In this document: positions 21,643 through 31,655 of the stretch, piece by piece | How positions within the stretch are numbered: the first letter of the stretch is position 1 | How the letters are laid out: each line of letters starts with the position of its first letter | Source of the DNA: Candidatus Gastranaerophilales bacterium | GTDB taxonomy: Bacteria > Cyanobacteriota > Vampirovibrionia > Gastranaerophilales > Gastranaerophilaceae | Length of the DNA: 64,000 bases | Direction of reading: 5' to 3' | NCBI GenBank assembly: GCA_016280955.1 | Contig: JAEEHV010000043.1 | Span: 1-64,000, forward strand | The notes under the pieces: model-generated | Seen by the model: the letters and a program-made list of their open reading frames with translations, nothing else | What the model was told of the DNA's origin: nothing | The model's database searches: none | Position numbers and translations under genes: made by a program

Positions 21643-22941
21643 TTATTCCCCATTATCTGTTATAACATTGATTATACCAATCAGAATCCAGAATGTAAAC
21701 TGAATTTGAGGTCTGAAAAATACGGTATCAACCATTCCATGTACCATAATACCAATCAAAGAAACTAATGCTGTTATAACAAAAATAACCTCCTTAGTTT
21801 TATTTGTGAATATATATTTTACAGCATTAATAATGTTTGCGGTTAAAAAACCTATAAAAAATATTAAAGCGAAAATCCCGCTTTCTACAGCAATTTCCAG
21901 ATAAATATTGTATGCACTCAGAGCATCAAAACCTGTTTTCATATATAAACCATATACTTCTCTGAAATTTTGGTTGCCGCAGCCTATACCTAAAAGCCAA
22001 TTATCTTTGAACATATTTATACAGGAGTGATATACATTAAATCTGAAAGAATTTGAACTGTCACCGCGCATAGCAAAAATAGAATAAATCCTTGCCCTTA
22101 ATGAAGAAACAGACATTACTATAAGCGATACCGCCAACACACAGAAACCGGCAACAGTAGCGAAAAGTTTTTGCAGCTTTGGCTGCAATAATTTGTATGT
22201 TATATAAACCAAAGCCGTAAACATAAAGAAAAATCCGATATATGCCCCTCTGCATCCGGTCAAAACAGTTGCGACAACAGACAAAATTCCGAATATAACT
22301 GAAAGAGGCAATAATTTTTTATTTATAAAAGGTAATGTAATAAATGACGGAATAATTGACAACATATATCCGCCGAAAAGATTTGGATTATATGGTTTTA
22401 AAGTCCCGTAAACCCTTGTCATTACATCTTCGGGATTCAGATTGGACATATCCTGCCACCCTGAAATTTCTTCTACGGCTCCGAAATTTTGTAAAAATGC
22501 AAAAACTGTTTCATAACAGGCACATAGTGCAAATGTCAAAAATATCCATTTTATAAATTGTTTATTATCTTTCAGAAAATGAACAACTGATATATAAAAC
22601 CCAAGATAAGTCAATGTTTTCATAAATCCCTTCATGCTCAGATAAAGGAATGATGAACCCGCAACACTTATTACGACAAATAAAAAATAAATCAGCAAAA
22701 TTTTTTCTGAAGTATTCAGCTCAAACTTTTCCCCTGATTTTGTCAAAAGTTTTATAATCGTCAATATTATTGCAAATAATGCAAAATATCCTATCACATC
22801 AGGTTGAGCAAATACAGAACTTAATATAACAAAAAAGATATTAATTCCGATTAACCAATCGATTTTTTGGAGTATAAAACTTCTGTCATAAACAGGTTTT
22901 ATAAATTTCTGAAAATTTTCCAATAAAATATTTATAAACAT
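21643..22941 (-). CDS. O-antigen ligase (WaaL-like) family membrane protein
   Basis: Multi-TM with NSFRFNVYHSCINMFKDNWLLGIGCGNQNFREVY...SAYNIYLEIAVESGIFALI, typical of the O-antigen ligase family. Confidence 0.88.
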   Translation of the reverse strand: MFINILLENFQKFIKPVYDRSFILQKIDWLIGINIFFVILSSVFAQPDVIGYFALFAIILTIIKLLTKSGEKFELNTSEKILLIYFLFVVISVAGSSFLYLSMKGFMKTLTYLGFYISVVHFLKDNKQFIKWIFLTFALCACYETVFAFLQNFGAVEEISGWQDMSNLNPEDVMTRVYGTLKPYNPNLFGGYMLSIIPSFITLPFINKKLLPLSVIFGILSVVATVLTGCRGAYIGFFFMFTALVYITYKLLQPKLQKLFATVAGFCVLAVSLIVMSVSSLRARIYSIFAMRGDSSNSFRFNVYHSCINMFKDNWLLGIGCGNQNFREVYGLYMKTGFDALSAYNIYLEIAVESGIFALIFFIGFLTANIINAVKYIFTNKTKEVIFVITALVSLIGIMVHGMVDTVFFRPQIQFTFWILIGIINVITDNGE

Positions 22942-22988
22942 AAAGTAATAATCTTTTTAATATAACCTATACTTATAACCGGTTAAAA

Positions 22989-23537
22989 TTATCCGACATT
23001 CGATGCTTCACCGGAATCATCAACTTTAACATCAGATATTACACGCACATCTGAGATTGTACCGTTGAATTTGTAATTTTCACCTTCTAGTGTAACAGGA
23101 AGTCCCATTTTAATTTTATTACCATCAACAACCGCACCGTCTTTTGTAATTTTTGCAACATCAGTAATTGTAACAACAGCATCAAAAATTGACGGTTGTG
23201 CCGGATCATTAACCAAAATATACTGTTTTTCACTCTTTGCTGATGCAACTGCAGTCTGACGGGGGGACGACACAACATCAAGCACTTTCAACTCTGAATA
23301 AGGAACATTCCTTATGGTTATAAAAGTTTTTGCTTCTGGTTCTATAGGGAATTTATCTCCTGTTACGGTAACACCTCTCAGAAATACCTGAAAAGTTATA
23401 GGCGATGTTGCTTCAATCTGTTTATCGGCAGTCTGACGAAAATGCTTCATTGTTGCAACACCAACAAACAATGCCGTAATAACACCTAAAATAATTATTA
23501 TATCAATAATATTCAGCTTATTAAAAATATTTTTCAT
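22989..23537 (-). CDS. DUF4330-like membrane-anchored protein
   Basis: NIFNKLNIIDIIIILGVITALFVGVA N-terminus and beta-rich remainder resemble cyanobacterial DUF4330 proteins. Confidence 0.65.
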   Translation of the reverse strand: MKNIFNKLNIIDIIIILGVITALFVGVATMKHFRQTADKQIEATSPITFQVFLRGVTVTGDKFPIEPEAKTFITIRNVPYSELKVLDVVSSPRQTAVASAKSEKQYILVNDPAQPSIFDAVVTITDVAKITKDGAVVDGNKIKMGLPVTLEGENYKFNGTISDVRVISDVKVDDSGEASNVG

Positions 23538-23548
23538 TAATATTACTC

Positions 23549-24568
23549 CTATTCAAAAACTTCAATATATTCGGGAACTTCTGAAAGTATTTCATCAATA
23601 TTTGTCGTAGCACATCCAAACTGCTTTATTACAATTCCTGCTGCAATATTACCGATTATAGCAGCATAAACAGGATTAGCACCTACAGCCAGTGCCAAAG
23701 TATAAGTAGCCGTAACTGTATCTCCCGCACCCGTTACATCAAATACTTTTGATTTATTAAATACGGGAATATGATAATACCTTCCCTCATCCGTAATAAC
23801 AACCATCCCTTCAGAACCACAGGTTATAAGCACAGCAGGAGCTTCTGTTTCTTTAATAAGCATACTGCCTGCCCTCAAATAATCTTCTTTGCTTTTTAAA
23901 TAAAAACCAACATGTTTTTGAGTATCCGGAAGATTCGGTGTCATAGAAGTAATTCCCTTATACCTGTATAAATCCTTTTGGGCATCTACTACAACAATTT
24001 TGCCGTTTTTCTCCGCTTCCTCAGTTACGGTTTGTATAACTGCATCAGTAAGAGTTCCCAAATGATAATCAGAAAGTACTATAGCATCGTATAACGGAAT
24101 TAATAGTCTGATTTTCTCAATAAGTTTTTGTTCTGTTTCCTTTGAGATGGGAGCACTTGTCTGTCTGTCTATTCGGACAATCTGCTGAGTTACTGACTGG
24201 GAACAAGAACCTGATATTCTTGTTTTTGTAATTGTTTCCCTGCTGCTGTCAACAACAAGGTTAGAACAATCAATACCGGCATCTTTAAATGCTTTTTTCA
24301 AATCCTCGCCCTGATAATCTTCGCCTATTATACCAATTACTGAAACTTTTTTGTTATTAATTTCAGAAACGTTATGCGCAGCATTTGATGCTCCGCCCAA
24401 TATATAATTTGTATGGGTGTGCCGTAATATAAGTACGGGAGCTTCACGGGAAATTCTTTCAGTATCTCCGTAAACCATCTCATCGAGTGCCAAATCACCT
24501 ATTACAAGGATTTTTGATTTATCTAGTTCTCTTATATATCCTTTAAGTTTACTTAAATCAATTTTCAT
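23549..24568 (-). CDS. D-glycero-beta-D-manno-heptose-7-phosphate kinase (RfaE1/HldE domain I)
   Basis: PfkB-family: VIGDLALDEMVYGDTERISREAPVLILRHTHTNYILGGASNAAHNVS...FDVTGAGDTVTATYTLAL. Confidence 0.92.
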   Translation of the reverse strand: MKIDLSKLKGYIRELDKSKILVIGDLALDEMVYGDTERISREAPVLILRHTHTNYILGGASNAAHNVSEINNKKVSVIGIIGEDYQGEDLKKAFKDAGIDCSNLVVDSSRETITKTRISGSCSQSVTQQIVRIDRQTSAPISKETEQKLIEKIRLLIPLYDAIVLSDYHLGTLTDAVIQTVTEEAEKNGKIVVVDAQKDLYRYKGITSMTPNLPDTQKHVGFYLKSKEDYLRAGSMLIKETEAPAVLITCGSEGMVVITDEGRYYHIPVFNKSKVFDVTGAGDTVTATYTLALAVGANPVYAAIIGNIAAGIVIKQFGCATTNIDEILSEVPEYIEVFE

Positions 24569-24644
24569 ATCATCTTCTCTTACGATTGCTTAACACTAAA
24601 TTCTAATATATAATATATTTATACTACAAAAAAAGAGAGTTTTC

Positions 24645-25556
24645 ATGGCTGGCGGTTTTAATAAAGGAAAAGATTCAATTGAAATAAGTGAATTAGCATC
24701 ACTTAACGATGAAATTACTGATGATTTTATCGATCAGCTTCATAATCAGCTAGCTGAAAGTATTGCTAATGAAAAAACCATTGCTACAATACCGCAGGTA
24801 AATCCCGATGATGATTCAACACTTTTTGAAGAACCTGCACCTCCTGTTCAGCCGGAGCAACCGGTTTCGGAAGAAATACCTGTATTAACGGAACAAACAG
24901 AAGAAACGGCAATTTCACAAAGCGAAGAAACACCGGCTGAAAAACCGGCAGAACAACCTGTTCAAAAAACTGAAGCAGCAGATGATAATGTAAAAAAAGA
25001 AGAGAAAAAAGTTAATAATACTTTTGATGATAACTTTATCAAAAAATATAAAGCAAAATTAAACAAAAAGAATAATCCAGCTACGGATTTAATTGATGAT
25101 TCATCCATAAAGTCTGCCGGCACAAATAATGACGGAGAACCAATTGAAAAATTATCAAACGGCAACATCTCAGAGAGAGCAGCATCTCAGGAACAAAAAG
25201 ACTACAATGCCAGTCTGGATTTCCTTGACGGCAAAGTTAAATATTCTAAATACGTAATATACATAGATCCGCAAAATGTGGACTTTATTGAAGGTTTAAC
25301 TGTAAAAGAAAGAAAGAATCTTATAAATAATATTTTGCACCAGCAGGACAGTATCGAACTTACAAAACACAGATTTAAACTACTCAGGACATTATTTATA
25401 CACTTTATGATTGCAATTATTGTATTTGCAATCTCAATGCCGCTTGTTTACTATCTGATAAATGCATCTTTAGAAGCTACAATAGACAACCACAGACGTT
25501 CACAATCTAATTGGCAGACATTGTATAAAGAACACGGTAAGATTCCTAAAAATTAA
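24645..25556 (+). CDS. Hypothetical protein: acidic Pro/Glu-rich region plus one C-terminal TM
   Basis: 303 aa; TM at FIHFMIAIIVFAISMPLVYYLI. Confidence 0.7.
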   Translation: MAGGFNKGKDSIEISELASLNDEITDDFIDQLHNQLAESIANEKTIATIPQVNPDDDSTLFEEPAPPVQPEQPVSEEIPVLTEQTEETAISQSEETPAEKPAEQPVQKTEAADDNVKKEEKKVNNTFDDNFIKKYKAKLNKKNNPATDLIDDSSIKSAGTNNDGEPIEKLSNGNISERAASQEQKDYNASLDFLDGKVKYSKYVIYIDPQNVDFIEGLTVKERKNLINNILHQQDSIELTKHRFKLLRTLFIHFMIAIIVFAISMPLVYYLINASLEATIDNHRRSQSNWQTLYKEHGKIPKN

Positions 25557-26344
25557 GCAGTCTCACGAACAGGAACTAATTCTTTATTTGCCGCTAATGA
25601 CGGAACGGCATTTTCACCGGATTCACCTGTTATTTTTTCATACACACAAAGTGCCAGTTTTCTTCCGCCTAGATAACCTGCAATTGATGATAAAATTAAT
25701 CCGAAACCCTTTGCAATTTTCGGAACATGCTTTAATGTCATGCCAAAGAACTTTTTAACTGCAAAATAATCTTTCATTGCATCTATACTGCTGCTTGCAT
25801 AAGGTAATTTCCTAATTAATGCTTCATGCTCATGGGTAATTAATTTACCGTTCTTTCTTTCATAAGTTGACATTCCTGCAAGACGTTTATATGCAGGTTC
25901 GGTTATGGCTAACATGCCGACAATTCCTGCACCTTCAACAAAACCTTCTTTTATGGGTTCATCGGATGTCAGAACTCTTAATCCGCTTGTGAATATAATA
26001 AACTCATTAACATAATCGCCGACAAATTTTAATGCTTTTAATAATTTACCGCCTGCCGTTTTTAAGAAACTTTCTGATGAAACAGATGCTGCTTTTTCCG
26101 CACCTGATGCTGCTTTAATACTTTCTTCCGCACTCATAAACATATTAGCCAGTTCAGGGGATGCTGCCTTGACAATATTTGCGGAACATTCAGCTGCTCT
26201 CTCTATTTGTCCTGATGCTACAACAGAATTCATAACAGTTTGTGCAGCATCATTTGCCTGACGTGCTCTGTCAAGTCTTCTTGCTGCAAAACCGCTGCTT
26301 GATATTACGGTTGGTAAAACTGCTGCTGTGAGTCCTGCTGACAT
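25553..26344 (-). CDS. Hypothetical protein
   Basis: 263 aa ORF of lineage-specific appearance; no family recognised. Confidence 0.65.
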   Translation of the reverse strand: MSAGLTAAVLPTVISSSGFAARRLDRARQANDAAQTVMNSVVASGQIERAAECSANIVKAASPELANMFMSAEESIKAASGAEKAASVSSESFLKTAGGKLLKALKFVGDYVNEFIIFTSGLRVLTSDEPIKEGFVEGAGIVGMLAITEPAYKRLAGMSTYERKNGKLITHEHEALIRKLPYASSSIDAMKDYFAVKKFFGMTLKHVPKIAKGFGLILSSIAGYLGGRKLALCVYEKITGESGENAVPSLAANKELVPVRETA

Positions 26345-26458
26345 AATAAATTACACCTTTACACACTAAAGTACTTTCATATATATAAAGTTCTTTTTAT
26401 GTATAAATTTGCGTTAATTATAATATTTCTTTACAAATCTTAATCAAACGGCATTATG

Positions 26459-27139
26459 TTACTTTTTCATATCAATCAATATTATCACTGTCTTTTTAAC
26501 TAACTGAACTGCCCATCTCAGAATAAGGAAGCCGCCTAAAATTCCTATAAAAGCATCCAAATAAATAACACCAAAATATTTTCCTATTAAAAGTGCTGCT
26601 ATTGCAAGTATCGAAGTCAGGGCATCTGCCATAATGTGATAATATGCTGCCATAAAATTGTAATCTTCATCTTTTTCACCATCATGGTCATGTTTACTAT
26701 CAAAATTCATAACCAAAATACAAACCACATTTACAACCAACCCAATCACAGCAACCAAAATTGCTTCGTCAAATTTTATATTAATCGGAGAGATTACCCT
26801 TTGTACAGCCTCATATATAATCCATACACCCGTAATGCCCAGAAACAAAGAACTTGTATATGCTGCCAAAGTCCCGATTTTGGTTGTTCCGTTCGGAAAA
26901 CTCGGAGAATCTTTAAATGCACGAATTAATATATATGCCGCATAAGTTAAGCCCAAAGCAAGAGCATGCGTACCCATGTGATAACCGTCAGCAAGTAAAG
27001 CCATTGAATGTGTAATATATCCGTATATAATTTCCGCAAACATTGTTATAACGGTTAATATTATTACAACCAGTGTCTTTTTTTCATTAGCATTTGTTAT
27101 TTCGTGTTCATGCTCGTGTGTCAAAACAAAACTCCGCAA
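26459..27139 (-). CDS. Cation diffusion facilitator (CDF) family transporter
   Basis: His-rich N-term HEHEHE; MALLADGYHMGTHALALGLTYAAY; ADALTSILAIAALLIGKYFGVIYLDAFIGILGGFLI. TTG start; an alternative TTG at 27124 has better SD spacing. Confidence 0.93.
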   Translation of the reverse strand: MRSFVLTHEHEHEITNANEKKTLVVIILTVITMFAEIIYGYITHSMALLADGYHMGTHALALGLTYAAYILIRAFKDSPSFPNGTTKIGTLAAYTSSLFLGITGVWIIYEAVQRVISPINIKFDEAILVAVIGLVVNVVCILVMNFDSKHDHDGEKDEDYNFMAAYYHIMADALTSILAIAALLIGKYFGVIYLDAFIGILGGFLILRWAVQLVKKTVIILIDMKK

Positions 27140-27149
27140 TTTTCATTAA

Positions 27150-28472
27150 CTATTTTACCGGAACATTAAATGTTCCTTCAAATGTTTTGTATTGTTTATC
27201 TTTATAAACATATACATCTATATAATACTGTTCAAGTTCTTTTTTCGTAAATATATTTTTCCCAAAACTGACATCTATGTCTTTTGAACTTCCGCCATTT
27301 GAATAAATAGGATTTTTTCTTGTTGCACACTGTACGGTGTAAACTTCTTTGTTATCATTTTTATGGCGAAGTATAAATTCCGCATGCAAACGATTTATAT
27401 CGTTAGACGAATTATTAATTAACGTAAATTTTGCATTCAGTTTGTATCTGAAAAATACTTTTTTAATATTGAAATTCTTAAGTTCTACATCAAGTTCATT
27501 TTTATACACAACTTTGTTATTTACGAATAAATCAACTGAATGAGCTCTGTATCTGTAATATTTAGACTTAACCGTATCACCCTGAATTTCCGCTATGTTT
27601 GATGCTTTCATCAAAGCTCTTATAAATACGTCATAATCAATATGCTGAGGCATTTTTTCAAGCAAATAATTGAAATAATCTACAGAAACTATAGGATCCA
27701 AATCCGCATATACAATTGCCATTTTATACTTAATCATGTCATTGTCCGGAGCATAAGTCCTTGCCTGTTTTAAATATTTTATTGCATCCGAATTATAACC
27801 GTTTGTAACCATAACATCCGCAGTATTCAAATATGCTTCGGATAGTCTTTTCTTTATTGAGTTATGAACATATTTATCACGCTTGGATAATTTTTCATAA
27901 TAATATTTAGCCTTTTCGTAAGCGGCAGCTGCTTTAACAAACTTGTTTTCAGCCATATATTTATCACCCATATTAATATAAATACGGGTTTTAAAATTAA
28001 CGACCTTAACGTTATTTGTATCAATTACGGAATCAATAATTTTCTGGGCATCATCAAACTTTTGCATTGTTATCAAAAGTCTTGCCAGTCTGTAATGAGC
28101 ATTATAATTATTTTCAGGAGCTTTATTGTATGCAAGGTAATATGCATATTCCGCTTTATAATAATCTTCGGCAGATTCGTAAAGATTTCCGACCTGCATA
28201 CAAATCTTAAAACTCTTGTTATGCAAAGATTTTGTTAAGTCAGACTGTGCAATTATTTTTTGTGCTAACTTTGCTTCCAGCTTTGTTCTGGCATGGGTTT
28301 TTGAAGCATAAATGTTCCGTACCATCTCACTTCTTGCGTGGAATGAGAGCAGCACAGTTATAATCGCAGCAGCGATAAATGTTATGCCTGCCGTCCGCAA
28401 GTAACCCGAGATTTCTTCCTGTAAAGATTTCTCTGTACGTGTATATTTGCCTTTTTTCTTTTCTTTAATCAT
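27150..28472 (-). CDS. TPR-repeat membrane-anchored protein
   Basis: N-term TM, then TPR-like repeats (YESAEDYYKAEYAYYLAYNKAPENNYNAHYRLARLL). Confidence 0.75.
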   Translation of the reverse strand: MIKEKKKGKYTRTEKSLQEEISGYLRTAGITFIAAAIITVLLSFHARSEMVRNIYASKTHARTKLEAKLAQKIIAQSDLTKSLHNKSFKICMQVGNLYESAEDYYKAEYAYYLAYNKAPENNYNAHYRLARLLITMQKFDDAQKIIDSVIDTNNVKVVNFKTRIYINMGDKYMAENKFVKAAAAYEKAKYYYEKLSKRDKYVHNSIKKRLSEAYLNTADVMVTNGYNSDAIKYLKQARTYAPDNDMIKYKMAIVYADLDPIVSVDYFNYLLEKMPQHIDYDVFIRALMKASNIAEIQGDTVKSKYYRYRAHSVDLFVNNKVVYKNELDVELKNFNIKKVFFRYKLNAKFTLINNSSNDINRLHAEFILRHKNDNKEVYTVQCATRKNPIYSNGGSSKDIDVSFGKNIFTKKELEQYYIDVYVYKDKQYKTFEGTFNVPVK

Positions 28473-29181
28473 TTAATTCCTGTAATGATATTGAATCCTG
28501 TCCTGTCATATCATTCAAATATTCATATATTTCATCAATAATTTTTTTATTGGCAACTTCTAATGACGATGTTACCTTTACCTTATCGGGATTTTCAATC
28601 AATTTCTTCGAAACAAAGTCCCTTACATCATCTGCTTTTGATGTCAAGTAATCATATATTTTTTTGGCATCACCCGAATCACAATAAACGGAAATTTTAA
28701 ATCTTTTAACCTGTTTAGCACTGGTAGGAAGAATTCGTCTTTCAAACATTCTGACCAATGTCAAAACCGCTATGCTTAATATTGTTGAAATAGCCGCAAC
28801 ATCATACATTCCGGCACCGCATGCCATACCGACACTTGCGGCAAGCCACAAGGTAGCTGCAGTGGTTAAACCAAAAACCATCGGACCATTTCTTAATACC
28901 GTACCGGCACCTATAAAACCGATACCTGTAACAATCTGAGCCGCAATTCTTGCCGTATCTCTGACACCGGTAGCCTGATCAATAATTACGTTATCACCTG
29001 ATGCAAATGTCGGGAAACCATATATAGACAAGATTGTAAAAACACATGCACCCAGGCAAACTAAAATATGTGTTCTCAAGCCTGCATACTTATTGGTAAG
29101 TTCTCTTTCCAGCCCCAAAGCAAATCCAAGAGCTGATGCCGCACATAATCTGATTAAGAAATCTATGTTTAACAGTTCCAT
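28465..29181 (-). CDS. MgtC/SapB family protein
   Basis: GFALGLERELTNKYAGLRTHILVCLGACVFTI...GIGFIGAGTVLRNG...GLTTAATLWLAASVGMACGAG. Confidence 0.95.
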   Translation of the reverse strand: MELLNIDFLIRLCAASALGFALGLERELTNKYAGLRTHILVCLGACVFTILSIYGFPTFASGDNVIIDQATGVRDTARIAAQIVTGIGFIGAGTVLRNGPMVFGLTTAATLWLAASVGMACGAGMYDVAAISTILSIAVLTLVRMFERRILPTSAKQVKRFKISVYCDSGDAKKIYDYLTSKADDVRDFVSKKLIENPDKVKVTSSLEVANKKIIDEIYEYLNDMTGQDSISLQELND

Positions 29182-29279
29182 TATATTCTCTCTCCTTTTA
29201 TATTAAATATACACTATAAAGCCCTAAAATACAACTTTTGGGGTAGTTACAAAAACATCCGCTTTTGTATAATACAGTT

Positions 29280-30311
29280 ATGAGTACAGAATTTACTACT
29301 ATTAAAGATGAACTTGAAGAAAGAGAATATGAAATTTTAAGTCCTTTTGCAACAAAGTGCAAAGAATCAGAAGGGCGAAAACGTGAGCGCAAAGAAAAAT
29401 TTGCCATAAGAACCGCTTTCCAAAGGGACAGGGATAAAATTCTTCATTCAAAATCATTCAGAAGATTAAAACACAAAACACAGGTTTTTCTGTCTCCGTA
29501 TAACGACCATTTCAGAACCAGATTAACCCACACTCTTGAAGTTTCTCAAATTGCAAGAACCATGGCAAGAGCTTTGCATCTCAACGAAGATTTGGTTGAA
29601 GCAATATCTCTGGGACATGATTTGGGGCATACAGCTTTCGGGCATTGTGGTGAAGCAACTTTAGACGAACTGCTTCCGAACGGATTTCATCATAACGTTC
29701 AATCGGTAAGAGTTGTAGAAGTATTAGAAGATATGAACCTTTGCAAGGAAACAGTTGACGGAATTTTAACACACACCTGGGGATATAAGCCAAAAACTCC
29801 GGAAGCGCAGATTGTTCAATATGCTGATAAAATTGCATACATAAATCATGATATAGAAGATTCAGTGCGTGCAGGCATAATGTCTGAAGCAGATTTACCC
29901 CATGACTGTGTAAAATATTTTTCTTCTAATCAGTCGGCAAGACTTGGAAAAATGATTACTGATGTTATAGTCAACTCAAAAGATAAACCGGTTGTATCAA
30001 TGTCCGAAGAAGGGTGGTTTTATGTTACAAAACTCAGAAGCTGGATGTTTGAGAATGTATATGTAAACCCAATCGCAAAAGCAGAAGAGAAAAAAGCAAA
30101 AAAAATAATAAAATCATTATATGAATATTATACGGAAACATTATCAAAGTATTATTCTGATGATGAATTACCGCAAATTGTAACCGATTATATTTCCGGA
30201 ATGACCGATCAGTATGCTATAAGAAGATACCTTGATTTATTCATTCCGAAGCCTCTTGCAGAAAACACAAATGATGATGATTTAATCAAAAAAGCGCTTG
30301 AGCGCAGATAA
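29280..30311 (+). CDS. dgt: dGTP triphosphohydrolase-like HD-domain protein
   Basis: FRRLKHKTQVFLSPYNDHFRTRLTHTLEVSQIARTMARALHLNEDLVEAISLGHDLGHTAFGHCGE. Start set to MSTEF. Confidence 0.95.
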   Translation: MSTEFTTIKDELEEREYEILSPFATKCKESEGRKRERKEKFAIRTAFQRDRDKILHSKSFRRLKHKTQVFLSPYNDHFRTRLTHTLEVSQIARTMARALHLNEDLVEAISLGHDLGHTAFGHCGEATLDELLPNGFHHNVQSVRVVEVLEDMNLCKETVDGILTHTWGYKPKTPEAQIVQYADKIAYINHDIEDSVRAGIMSEADLPHDCVKYFSSNQSARLGKMITDVIVNSKDKPVVSMSEEGWFYVTKLRSWMFENVYVNPIAKAEEKKAKKIIKSLYEYYTETLSKYYSDDELPQIVTDYISGMTDQYAIRRYLDLFIPKPLAENTNDDDLIKKALERR

Positions 30312-30344
30312 CATTATATAATTTATCATGATATAATCATTTCT

Positions 30345-31649
30345 ATGTATAGCCGTTTATTTTATCTTAAAGATATTCTAAAAATAGCATTTCCTATAAT
30401 TCTGGGGAATATAGGATTTATAATGATAGGTGTCGGTGATGTTATTGTTGCGGGCAGACACTCTACGGACACTCTGGCTGCAATAAGTATTGCAACAGCG
30501 GTAACAAATTCTATCATGATATTGGGAATAGGTATTATCGCAACAATTTCAGCTATTCTCTCAAATTACAGAGGCGAAGGCAAAAATGCGGAAGATTATT
30601 TTTATCCTTCCGTAAAATTTACTTTTATTTTATCTTTAATAGTCTGTATTGTAATTTTAGCCTTCATTCCGTTTATTGACAAACTCGGCTTTGAACAAAA
30701 CCTGATTCAAAAGATTAAGGATTACTTTTTTATAACAGCATTTGCATCATTTGGCGGATATTTTCACTGCATGGCAAAAGAATATTTGCAAGCCTTTGAA
30801 ATAGTAGTATTTCCGAATCTTTTAACAATTTTTTGTATTTTTCTGAATGTCGGACTTAATATTGTATTTGCATTTGGGTGCGGAATTATTCCGGAGATGG
30901 GAGCGAAAGGTCTTGCTCTTGCCAGCCTGATAACCAGATATTTTATGGCAATAGTCCTTATTATATATTGTTTTTGCAAATTTAATCTCAAATACAAAAC
31001 AACTGTTATAAATTACTATAAAGATTTACTCAAAGTCGGACTTCCGGCATCTCTTGCCATATTTGTTGAATTTGCCGGTTTTAATATAATTGCGATTATC
31101 ATGGGCAGAGTGTCAGGAATTTATGCTGCTGCACATAATTTAATTACAACTATGACAAGTGTTTCTTTCATGGTACCACTTGCCATATCAAATGCTGCAG
31201 CTGTAAAAGTCGGATATTCAAATGGTGCTGAATACTGGAATTCATTAAAAAAATACGCAAATACGGCAATCTTATCCAGTGTATCATTTATGTCTTTGTC
31301 TGCAATAATTATAGGAATTTTTGCAGAACCTATTATAAAACTGTTTACAAATGACATAAACTTAATTAATATATGTGTTCCAATCGCATACATTCTCTGT
31401 GCGTTTCAGGTATTTGACGGACTTCAGGTAGCACTTTCCGGTATATACAGAGGAATAAAGCAAACAAAAATTGTGATGATTTCAAACATAATATCTTACT
31501 GGCTGATTGCCTGTCCTTTAGGTTGTTTATTGGGACTGCACTTCAAACTTAACTTAATAGGTTTCTGGATAGCATTGTGTTTCTCTGCCATTATTTTATG
31601 CACAATAATGTACGCAAAATTAATCAGAATATTTAAAAAACTAAACTAA
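30345..31649 (+). CDS. MATE family efflux transporter
   Basis: 12-TM; FPIILGNIGFIMIGVGDVIVAGRHSTDTLAAISIA...NAAAVKVGYSNGA. Confidence 0.92.
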   Translation: MYSRLFYLKDILKIAFPIILGNIGFIMIGVGDVIVAGRHSTDTLAAISIATAVTNSIMILGIGIIATISAILSNYRGEGKNAEDYFYPSVKFTFILSLIVCIVILAFIPFIDKLGFEQNLIQKIKDYFFITAFASFGGYFHCMAKEYLQAFEIVVFPNLLTIFCIFLNVGLNIVFAFGCGIIPEMGAKGLALASLITRYFMAIVLIIYCFCKFNLKYKTTVINYYKDLLKVGLPASLAIFVEFAGFNIIAIIMGRVSGIYAAAHNLITTMTSVSFMVPLAISNAAAVKVGYSNGAEYWNSLKKYANTAILSSVSFMSLSAIIIGIFAEPIIKLFTNDINLINICVPIAYILCAFQVFDGLQVALSGIYRGIKQTKIVMISNIISYWLIACPLGCLLGLHFKLNLIGFWIALCFSAIILCTIMYAKLIRIFKKLN

Positions 31650-31655
31650 TTTCAT